Below are positions 1 to 6,278 of a stretch of 36,440 nt of DNA, piece after piece. The DNA is taken from the NCBI GenBank assembly GCA_947311445.1, contig CAMZKV010000100.1:1-36440 (forward strand), in the 5' to 3' direction. Positions within the stretch are counted from its first letter, which is position 1; every line of letters starts with the position of its first letter. Source of the stretch: an uncultured Chlorobiota bacterium (GTDB taxonomy: Bacteria > Bacteroidota > Bacteroidia > Bacteroidales > JAADGE01). Below the pieces are notes generated by a model. The model had not been told where the DNA came from. It saw only the letters and a list, made by a program, of their open reading frames with translations, and did no database searches. The translations under genes and the position numbers were made by a program.

Positions 1-242
1 ACACAATAATTAAACACGAAAAACGAATAAAAGAATTAGACAATTCTGAAAAAGAATTTGTTGATGCTTTAACAGATACTGCAAAATTTGAAGAACTTGA
101 AAGAGAATTTGAACTTAAAATAGAATATGCAAAACAATTAAACGTTCTTAATGAAAAATATAAAGACAAAGGAGACCTAGACGACCTAACAGCATCTATT
201 GCATTTAAAGATGAAATTGATAAAATGATTGATGAAATTTAA
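1..242 (+). CDS. C-terminal fragment of an unidentified charged, coiled-coil-like protein
   Basis: The reading frame is open from base 3 and stops with TAA at 240-242, so only the last 79 residues are present and the start lies outside the window. The visible part is rich in Glu, Lys, Asp and Leu, with no Cys or Trp. It shows heptad-like spacing typical of a helical or coiled-coil tail and ends in KDEIDKMIDEI. I do not recognise a family. Its end overlaps the start of the next gene by 11 bases in a different frame, which suggests translational coupling with the Omp85 protein. A structural or envelope role would be guesswork. Confidence 0.6.
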   Translation, partial: TIIKHEKRIKELDNSEKEFVDALTDTAKFEELEREFELKIEYAKQLNVLNEKYKDKGDLDDLTASIAFKDEIDKMIDEI

Positions 243-1926
243 TTTTAAATTAATACTTTTTTATACTGTTTTTATACTGCTATTTTTGTTTACTAAAAGT
301 ATTTATGCTCAAAAATACGAATTAAACATTATTCCATCAGATAGTAGTTCAATTATTTTTATTAAAAAAAAATCATATACAAAGACCTTCAATGACAGTA
401 TTCAATTAAACAATGAGCTCATTAAGATAAGAAGTAAACTCTTTTCAAAAGGATATATTACTGCCTCATTAGACAGCCTAATTTTTGACTCTTTAATTGC
501 AAACGCATATTTTTTTATTGGAGAAAAGTTTCAAATTATAAAAATAAATGCACAAGGTATTGATGACAAAACTATCAGAAAACTTAACATCCCTTTGAAT
601 AAAAACAAAACTACAAACCCAATTGAGTTAATAAAGATTTATGAAAGAATAATTAAATACTATGAAAACAATGCTTATCCTTTTGCCCATATTAGTCCAG
701 AAAGCATTGAAATATCAAACGGAAAAATAATTTTAGATTTAAGCATAAAAAAAGACAAGCATATTTCAATATACAAAGTAATTATAAAAGGAACTGATAA
801 AATTCCAAAGACATTTATTAAGCATTATATCTCAATTTTTGAAGAAGATTCTTATAATGAGAAATTAATATCTGAAATAAGCTCAAAAATACAAAACTTA
901 AGTTTTATTTCAGAAATTAGAAAGCCTGAACTTGAGTTTATAAGCAATAAAGCAAATCTCTATCTTTATCTTAAAAAAAAGCAAGCAAATCTTTTTAATG
1001 GTATCATAGGTTTTATTCCTGAAAAAGAAAATGATTACAAACTATCTTTTACAGGAGATGTTAATCTTAAACTGGTAAACAACTTCTCAAAAGGAGAAGA
1101 AATTTCATTAAATTGGGTCAGAACAAATAATTTGTCCCAAAAACTTAGTATAAAAAGTCATATTCCATACATTTTTAAAAGTCCATTTGGTATAAATTTA
1201 AAATTCAAATTAGACAAAAAAGACACTACATATATGACAATTAAAAGTACCTTTGGCTTTGACTATTCTTTTAAAAACAATGATAAAATTTTTGCTTATG
1301 CAAAAAAAGGAAATTCATATATTCTTTCCTCAAAATATACTGACACAACTCTTTATGCAGATATAAATTCTTTTGCATTTGGGTTATCATACAAAACGAA
1401 AAAAATTAATTATTTATTCAATCCGTCAAAAGGATATTTCTTTTTCATGGATATAACAAGCGGTAAAAAGAAAATAAATTCAATAGAATCCAACTATGTA
1501 AACACTCAATTATTATTTGATTTATACACACCTTTAATAAACAAATTTGTATTAAAAACTTCATTAACAAACAATTATTTATTCTCTAAAACAAGTCTTT
1601 TTCAAAATGAGATGTTTAAAATAGGAGGTTTTAATTCAATAAGAGGATTTGATGAAGATGCTTTTTATTCATCCGGATATTCTATTCTATCAAATGAAAT
1701 AAGATTTTTATATGAAAAAAATTCAAATGTATATATTTTTTCGGATGTAGCACGAACAATAAGAAACAAGAACAATGAAATATATCTTTTTGGTTTTGGT
1801 ATTGGAACTAATTTTGCAACAAAAGCAGGAATTTTCTCTGTTGCATATGCCTTAGGCAAATTTCATAACGAAATTATTCAACTTTCTTCCTCAAAAATTC
1901 ATATAGGATATATTAACAAATTTTAG
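232..1926 (+). CDS. Omp85-family outer-membrane protein (BamA/TamA-like, POTRA plus barrel)
   Basis: This 564-residue protein has an N-terminal signal peptide, with a hydrophobic stretch to about residue 25 ending YAQ. Next comes an alpha/beta region of roughly residues 30-255 compatible with POTRA repeats, then a long beta-rich half. The key signature is near residues 465-480: GGFNSIRGFDEDAF, the Omp85 lid-loop motif with the conserved RGF. The chain ends with aromatic Phe, as barrel substrates do. Omp85 proteins insert or translocate proteins (or lipids) at the outer membrane. The size is closer to TamA or short Bacteroidota paralogues than to full BamA (about 800 aa), so I infer an accessory Omp85. 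I chose ATG 232; a TTG one codon upstream is also possible. Both overlap the preceding gene. Confidence 0.8.
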   Translation: MKFNFKLILFYTVFILLFLFTKSIYAQKYELNIIPSDSSSIIFIKKKSYTKTFNDSIQLNNELIKIRSKLFSKGYITASLDSLIFDSLIANAYFFIGEKFQIIKINAQGIDDKTIRKLNIPLNKNKTTNPIELIKIYERIIKYYENNAYPFAHISPESIEISNGKIILDLSIKKDKHISIYKVIIKGTDKIPKTFIKHYISIFEEDSYNEKLISEISSKIQNLSFISEIRKPELEFISNKANLYLYLKKKQANLFNGIIGFIPEKENDYKLSFTGDVNLKLVNNFSKGEEISLNWVRTNNLSQKLSIKSHIPYIFKSPFGINLKFKLDKKDTTYMTIKSTFGFDYSFKNNDKIFAYAKKGNSYILSSKYTDTTLYADINSFAFGLSYKTKKINYLFNPSKGYFFFMDITSGKKKINSIESNYVNTQLLFDLYTPLINKFVLKTSLTNNYLFSKTSLFQNEMFKIGGFNSIRGFDEDAFYSSGYSILSNEIRFLYEKNSNVYIFSDVARTIRNKNNEIYLFGFGIGTNFATKAGIFSVAYALGKFHNEIIQLSSSKIHIGYINKF

Positions 1927-1968
1927 TTATTTGTAATTATTCTTAATCAAGTACTTATTTGCTTATTT

Positions 1969-2000
1969 TTTGGTTATTAAAACTGTATTTTTTATATTTG
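1969..2000 (+). promoter_or_regulatory. Bacteroidota-type promoter for the porin gene
   Basis: A TTTG at 1969-1972 is followed after 20 bases by TATATTTG at 1993-2000. This matches the -33/-7 pattern TTTG...TAnnTTTG of the Bacteroidota primary sigma factor. The predicted start of transcription is about 30 bases before ATG 2037. Confidence 0.65.
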
Positions 2001-2036
2001 TGAAAAAATATTTATTTACTAATTAAATTATTTTAT

Positions 2037-3464
2037 ATGAAACATTTAAACTTAATTTTTGCACTAATTTTCACTTTTCTTTTTAGTGGAATTATATCCG
2101 CACAAGATGACAAAAAAGATAAAAAGAAAGCTGAGATTACAATTTGCGGTGAACTAAGGCCAAGAACAGAACTTAATCATGGTTTAAAAGCTCCTATGCT
2201 AAAATGGAACATTCAAGACGAGTACAAACAAAAAGGCTCATTAGCAACTTCTCAAAGGTCTCGTTTTGGAATACACTACAAAGCGAATAAAGTAAAATTT
2301 GGCATTCAATTACAAGACGTAAGAATGTGGGGGGGACAGCCTCAACTAGTAAAAAATGAAGCAAATAGTATTTCCGTACATCAAGCATGGGCAGAATTTA
2401 ATTTCACAAAAGAGTTTTCATTAAAAGCAGGACGTATGGAACTTGCTTATGATGACCACAGAATTCTTGGTAATGTTGGTTGGGCACAACAAGCACGCTC
2501 ACATGATTTAGCTCTTTTTAAATATGAAGGCAATATTAAAGTTCATCTTGGATTAGCATACCATGGTGGTCCATATGCCGGACCTGACGCATACAAAGCA
2601 ATGCAATTTCTATGGGTAAACGGCAAAGCTGCTGACTTTGGATATAGCTTCTTATTTTTAAACAATGGAAAAACTGAAAATGGTGTTTGGGCAAATGATT
2701 ATACAACTAATGATTTTACAGGTGTTGCTGAAAGAAATGCTTATAGCCAAACTGTCGGAGGTCATTTCACTTATAAATTAGGTGATTTAAAATTAGGATT
2801 AAATGCTTATTACCAAATGGGTAAAAAGTCAAAAATGTGGGTTGACACAAAAAGTTTACCTGCTGGTGTAACTGCTGAAAATATTGGAATGGCAGACAAA
2901 AAAGGACAAGGGCAAAAAATTGCTGCATATAATTTTGCATTTGATGCTTTGTACAAAGTTAGTGATGATTTAAAAGTTGGTTTTGCTTATGAAAACCTTT
3001 CAGGAAATGATTTAACAAACGCAGACAGAAAAGATGAAAATGCTTTTGCACCTCTATACGGAACAAATCATAAATTTAATGGTTGGATGGATTATTTTTA
3101 CGTAGGAAATCATGGAAGTAATGTTGGTTTACAAGATATTAACTTTAAAGCAATCTATAAAAACGGACCTTTCTTCGTGAAATTTATTCCTCATTATTTT
3201 ATGGCTGCTAACAAATCTAAATATACAGATTTAGATGGCAACGAACAAGATTTAAAAGCTTTAGGTACTGAAATTGACATTTGGGCAGGTTATAATTTAG
3301 TTCCAAAAGTTGCAAGTATTCAATTTGGTTATTCACATATGTTAGCAACAGAAGGAATGTATGCACTTAAAAGTGTTGGTCTTACTAATAATAATGGTAT
3401 GGGAACTAACAATTGGTTTTGGGCAATGTTAGTTTTAAAACCAAAATTTACAATGAGTAAATAA
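2037..3464 (+). CDS. alginate-export-family outer-membrane porin
   Basis: This 475-residue protein begins with a signal peptide (about 22 residues, ending ISAQ). The mature part starts with a charged Lys/Asp linker, then a beta-barrel that opens with ELRPRTE and TSQRSRFGIHYKANKVKFGIQLQDVRMWG. This is the entry pattern of the alginate-export domain family (AlgE-like 18-stranded porins common in Bacteroidota). Such proteins are general or anionic-solute porins in the outer membrane, and the substrate cannot be read from the sequence. It is a single-gene unit, with its own promoter upstream and a strong hairpin terminator 26 bases after the stop. Nothing nearby encodes alginate synthesis, so the family name should not be read as function. 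Confidence 0.82.
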   Translation: MKHLNLIFALIFTFLFSGIISAQDDKKDKKKAEITICGELRPRTELNHGLKAPMLKWNIQDEYKQKGSLATSQRSRFGIHYKANKVKFGIQLQDVRMWGGQPQLVKNEANSISVHQAWAEFNFTKEFSLKAGRMELAYDDHRILGNVGWAQQARSHDLALFKYEGNIKVHLGLAYHGGPYAGPDAYKAMQFLWVNGKAADFGYSFLFLNNGKTENGVWANDYTTNDFTGVAERNAYSQTVGGHFTYKLGDLKLGLNAYYQMGKKSKMWVDTKSLPAGVTAENIGMADKKGQGQKIAAYNFAFDALYKVSDDLKVGFAYENLSGNDLTNADRKDENAFAPLYGTNHKFNGWMDYFYVGNHGSNVGLQDINFKAIYKNGPFFVKFIPHYFMAANKSKYTDLDGNEQDLKALGTEIDIWAGYNLVPKVASIQFGYSHMLATEGMYALKSVGLTNNNGMGTNNWFWAMLVLKPKFTMSK

Positions 3465-3490
3465 TTTACTTTCTTAAAGTATTGTTTTTT

Positions 3491-3526
3491 AACCATATAA
3501 GATTTTCATCTTATATGGTTTTTTAT
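3491..3526 (+). terminator. rho-independent terminator after the porin gene
   Basis: A perfect 13-bp stem (3491-3503 with 3508-3520) with loop TTTC is followed by a T run. The opposite flank has Ts rather than As, so it should work only for the rightward porin transcript, although the convergent gene ends next to it. Confidence 0.85.
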
Positions 3527-4011
3527 TTATAAGTCCTATCACTAACAGCCTCAACTGTCCAGTTTTTTAAAAAACTTTTGAATTTCTTTTTATCATAACT
3601 GCTTTTCCCGTCTTCCAAATACCACGAATTTTGTGTATGAAGTCGCTTACCATTTGCATCAGTGATAACTATTACAGGAAAGCCAAAACGTTGAGGATAA
3701 CCTAATTGCTTAAAAAAAGAATCATTAGCAGATTTTTTATTATAATTTATATTTATAACTATATAATTAGATTTTAACAATGAATCTAATTCTGTATCAT
3801 TTTCATAAAAATCATGAAATTTATAGCACCAAGAACACCAATTACCTCCAATTTGTATCATTACATGCTTATTATTTAATTTAGCATTTTTAATGGCTTT
3901 GTTAAATTGTTCAACAGGGTTTGCATTAACATCATACAATTTTTTCTTCTGAGAAAAAGATGTTGTATAGAATATACAAAGGATGAAGAAACCAGATAAT
4001 ATGTGTTTCAT
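3523..4011 (-). CDS. secreted thioredoxin-fold protein (DUF255/thioredoxin_7-like)
   Basis: This 162-residue protein has an N-terminal signal peptide (hydrophobic to about residue 20). It carries a thioredoxin-type active site, GGNWCSWCYKFHDF, with Cys59 and Cys62, then ends with a PVIVITDANGKRL strand after the expected cis-Pro region (GFPVIV). It is therefore a periplasmic dithiol reductase or oxidase candidate. The WCxWC arrangement with following K-F resembles the thioredoxin_7/DUF255 subfamily rather than classical TrxA (WCGPC). It stands alone and runs convergent with the porin gene. No partner such as DsbD is adjacent, so the redox partner is unknown. Confidence 0.78.
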   Translation of the reverse strand: MKHILSGFFILCIFYTTSFSQKKKLYDVNANPVEQFNKAIKNAKLNNKHVMIQIGGNWCSWCYKFHDFYENDTELDSLLKSNYIVININYNKKSANDSFFKQLGYPQRFGFPVIVITDANGKRLHTQNSWYLEDGKSSYDKKKFKSFLKNWTVEAVSDRTYK

Positions 4012-4061
4012 GTGTCTAAAAATAGTTAAAAATTGAAAGTATAAAGTTAAAAGTTAATTTA

Positions 4062-4069
4062 TATATTTG
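4062..4069 (+). promoter_or_regulatory. -7 promoter element for the metallopeptidase/DUF1289 unit
   Basis: TATATTTG matches TAnnTTTG and lies 52 bases before ATG 4122. No clear -33 TTG occurs at the usual distance, so the call rests on the -7 box alone. Confidence 0.5.
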
Positions 4070-4121
4070 TTATAAAAAACAGAATCTTGCATAAATATTA
4101 TTACTGCTATTTAATAAAAAA

Positions 4122-4616
4122 ATGATACGAAAACTATGCAAAAATGAGCTTATAATTTTAAAATCATTATATTTTAATGAAATTAATTATTCTAAAATAA
4201 AAATAACTAATCAACACATATTCAGCAAAATACTAAAAAAGTATAGCGGAATTGTTTTTGATAACAATATTGTTTTTACGAAAAAAAGTTACAAATCAGA
4301 TTTTAGCAAAAATATAAATGATATGGCATTATTAGTTCATGAAGTATGCCATGTTTGGCAATATCAAAATTTGAACTATCGATGGTATAAAGCAGGAATT
4401 GAACATTTAAAATTCGGAAAATCAACTTATTCTTATAATATTGCAATGAATAAAAAACTTACAGATTATAGATTTGAACAACAAGGAGAAATTTTGGCAG
4501 ATTATTTTAAAAAAAGACTCTTGTCTTCTGTGGATATTTCGTTTTATGAAGATGTAATTTATTCTGTAATAAAAAAAACAAAATTTGGAACAAAAAATAA
4601 AAAGCCCCTGCATTGA
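4122..4616 (+). CDS. small HExxH metallopeptidase-like protein (DUF4157/Vgr-related type)
   Basis: This 164-residue protein has no signal peptide. It contains LLVHEVCHVWQYQ (His73, Glu74, His77), the zinc-binding HExxH helix, and a downstream EQQGEILADYF (Glu123), which can supply the third ligand. This HE..HV.Q..Q plus late E..AD pattern resembles the DUF4157/eCIS-core and 'Vgr-related protein' families, whose members are small gluzincin-like putative peptidases. Catalysis is inferred from the motif only. The next gene (DUF1289) starts inside its last 11 codons in another frame, so the two are probably translated together. The extra Cys within the motif (HEVCH) is unusual but compatible with fold and activity. 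Confidence 0.65.
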   Translation: MIRKLCKNELIILKSLYFNEINYSKIKITNQHIFSKILKKYSGIVFDNNIVFTKKSYKSDFSKNINDMALLVHEVCHVWQYQNLNYRWYKAGIEHLKFGKSTYSYNIAMNKKLTDYRFEQQGEILADYFKKRLLSSVDISFYEDVIYSVIKKTKFGTKNKKPLH

Positions 4617-4764
4617 CAAATGCAAATATGATGAAGATAAAGTTTGTATGGGTTGCCATAGGACACTACTTGAGATTGTAAACTGGATGGAATTCTCTGA
4701 TGTTGAAAAAACAAAAATAATTAAACGAGTCCATAAAAAGATGAAAAAGAACATCTTAAAATAA
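4585..4764 (+). CDS. DUF1289 family small Cys-rich protein, non-ATG start
   Basis: The frame is open from 4573 to TAA 4762-4764 and encodes SPCIDKCKYDEDKVCMGCHR followed by TLLEIVNWMEFSDVEKTKII. This is the full DUF1289 signature: SPC...C, C.GC.RT, EI..W and the S..E helix. DUF1289 proteins are about 60-aa standalone Cys-rich proteins of unknown function. There is no ATG in frame before the signature. TTG 4585 gives 59 residues and is my preferred start. The gene overlaps the metallopeptidase by 32 bases in a different frame. Removing one A from the A8 run at 4571-4578 would instead fuse the two proteins in frame, so a +1 frameshift or a sequencing indel is possible. The family call is firm; the start is not. 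Confidence 0.75.
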   Translation: MEQKIKSPCIDKCKYDEDKVCMGCHRTLLEIVNWMEFSDVEKTKIIKRVHKKMKKNILK

Positions 4765-4769
4765 TGGTG

Positions 4770-4955
4770 TTATAAAATACTACAACAATATTTACATTTT
4801 CTTTCACCAAACAGATTTTTGGTTTCACAAACCGGACAAACAAAGAAATTTTCATTATCCAAGTATGTTTCTTCAACAGGGATTTCACAATTTGGACAAA
4901 AATCCTCATCTCCATTAAGTGTAAAAGAGCAATTTTTACATATAAGTTCTTTCAT
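4770..4955 (-). CDS. 61-aa double zinc-ribbon protein
   Basis: This very short protein is built from four CxxC knuckles: CKNC and CPNC in the first half, CPVC and CKYC in the second. It is therefore two zinc-ribbon modules joined by an acidic linker. Such double zinc ribbons often act as nucleic-acid- or protein-binding adaptors, but no specific function can be assigned. It converges on the DUF1289 gene with a 5-base gap. Both neighbours are tiny Cys-rich proteins. The start ATG at 4955 gives MKELICKNC, which puts the first knuckle directly at the N-terminus, as is usual for these proteins. Confidence 0.75.
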   Translation of the reverse strand: MKELICKNCSFTLNGDEDFCPNCEIPVEETYLDNENFFVCPVCETKNLFGERKCKYCCSIL

Positions 4956-5021
4956 AAGAAATCATACAAAAGCAATAATAAACTAAAAAAAAAGGGAATT
5001 AACAGCAAAGCCTATACGTAC

Positions 5022-5045
5022 AACCTACGAGTTAACCCGTCGGTT
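5022..5045. repeat. 24-bp imperfect palindrome upstream of the zinc-ribbon gene
   Basis: The two halves around a central GTTAAC pair at 10 of 12 positions (AACCTACGAGTT / AACCCGTCGGTT). It sits in a locally GC-richer patch 67 bases upstream of the leftward zinc-ribbon gene and after the end of the trans-sulfuration gene. It has no T run, so an operator is as likely as a terminator relic. Confidence 0.5.
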
Positions 5046-5093
5046 TATGCATTGAATATCTTAATATCAGTTTAATATCAAAAAAAGTCTCAG

Positions 5094-6278
5094 TTAATAA
5101 CACTCCTTTATCAATTCGTAAGTCCTTTCGATATCATTATCCAATCCTACTGAAAACCTGACAAGTCCTGGCGACATACCCATTTCACGCTGAACATCCT
5201 CTGGAATTTCAGAAGAAGTGCTACTTCCTGAATTACTAAAAAGTGTTTTAAAATATCCTAAACTAACGGCAAGATAACCAATGTTCCTATCTTGCATTTT
5301 TTCCATAAAACTATATGCTTTTTCTTTGGTCTTTAGATCAATTGCAATCATTCCGCCATATCCAAACTCATCATTCATAATAGAATTTAGAAGTTCGTAG
5401 TCTTTGTGTTTTTTTAATCCGGGGTAAATAACTTTTATCCCTTCTTTTGTGAATTTTTCAGCTAAATACAAAGCATTTTTACTGTGTTGCTTCATTCGGA
5501 TATGTAAAGTATATAAATTTTTTAAAATACTTGAAGAACGCAATGGGTCTAATACAGGTCCTAGCAACATTGCAGTTCCGGTGTTTACATCAATTAACGA
5601 ATTTATAAAATCATTATCAGAACAAATTGCTCCTGCAACACAATCATTCTTTCCATTAATAAATTTTGTCATACTATAAACAACCACATCTGCTCCTAAT
5701 TTATATGGCGATACTATCATTGGAGAAAAAGTATTGTCAACAACAAGTTTTGCTCCTACATCCTTTGCAATTTTAGACATTTCCGGAATATCAGAAATTT
5801 GAAGAAGTGGGTTTGAAATTGTTTCAGTGTAAATAACCTTAGTATTTGGTCTAACTGCTTTTCTTATACTTTCTAAATCTGTTGGAATAACAAATGTTAC
5901 ATCAATATTAAACTTAGGAAGATAGTTCTTTAAAAACGCATAAGTTCCACCATATGTAGTTACTGATGATATAATATGGTCTCCCGAATTACATAATTGT
6001 AAAATTGCAGAAGTTATTGCTCCCATTCCGGATGCTGTTACCCAACCTGCCTCTGTTCCTTCCATTGCAGCAAGGGCATCAGACAAATATTTATTTGTAG
6101 GATTCCAATGTCTTGAATACAAAAAACACCCTTCTGCTTCTCCATGAAAAGTATCAACCATTGTTTCTGCACCAAGAAATGTGTATGTTGCAGAGTCGGT
6201 TATTGAAGGGTTAACTCCCCCAAATTCTCCAAATTGTTCTAATTTACTAAGCTCTGTTGCCGGATCAAACTTTTTCAT
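5094..6278 (-). CDS. PLP-dependent trans-sulfuration enzyme (methionine gamma-lyase / cystathionine gamma-synthase type)
   Basis: This 394-residue Cys/Met-metabolism PLP enzyme matches the family's usual length of about 390. Visible landmarks are the YSRHWNPT substrate/phosphate motif near residue 54, ASGMGAIT at 82-88, the cofactor-stacking TTYGG at 107-111, Asp181 in VVDNTFS (pyridine nitrogen), and the Schiff-base Lys205 in YSMTKFINGKND. The family makes or breaks cystathionine, homocysteine, methionine or H2S. GMGAIT resembles methionine gamma-lyase, but the specificity-linked Cys after YG is Gly here, so the substrate stays open. Its ATG overlaps the end of the tyrosine-kinase gene by 14 bases, implying coupled translation with an exopolysaccharide regulator. 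That is an odd functional pairing. Confidence 0.82.
   Translation of the reverse strand: MKKFDPATELSKLEQFGEFGGVNPSITDSATYTFLGAETMVDTFHGEAEGCFLYSRHWNPTNKYLSDALAAMEGTEAGWVTASGMGAITSAILQLCNSGDHIISSVTTYGGTYAFLKNYLPKFNIDVTFVIPTDLESIRKAVRPNTKVIYTETISNPLLQISDIPEMSKIAKDVGAKLVVDNTFSPMIVSPYKLGADVVVYSMTKFINGKNDCVAGAICSDNDFINSLIDVNTGTAMLLGPVLDPLRSSSILKNLYTLHIRMKQHSKNALYLAEKFTKEGIKVIYPGLKKHKDYELLNSIMNDEFGYGGMIAIDLKTKEKAYSFMEKMQDRNIGYLAVSLGYFKTLFSNSGSSTSSEIPEDVQREMGMSPGLVRFSVGLDNDIERTYELIKECY

Noticed and set aside
5054-5086. Three AATATC units that look like short iterons
   Set aside because: The region is AT-rich, units are only six to eight bases with uneven spacing, and no replication gene is near.
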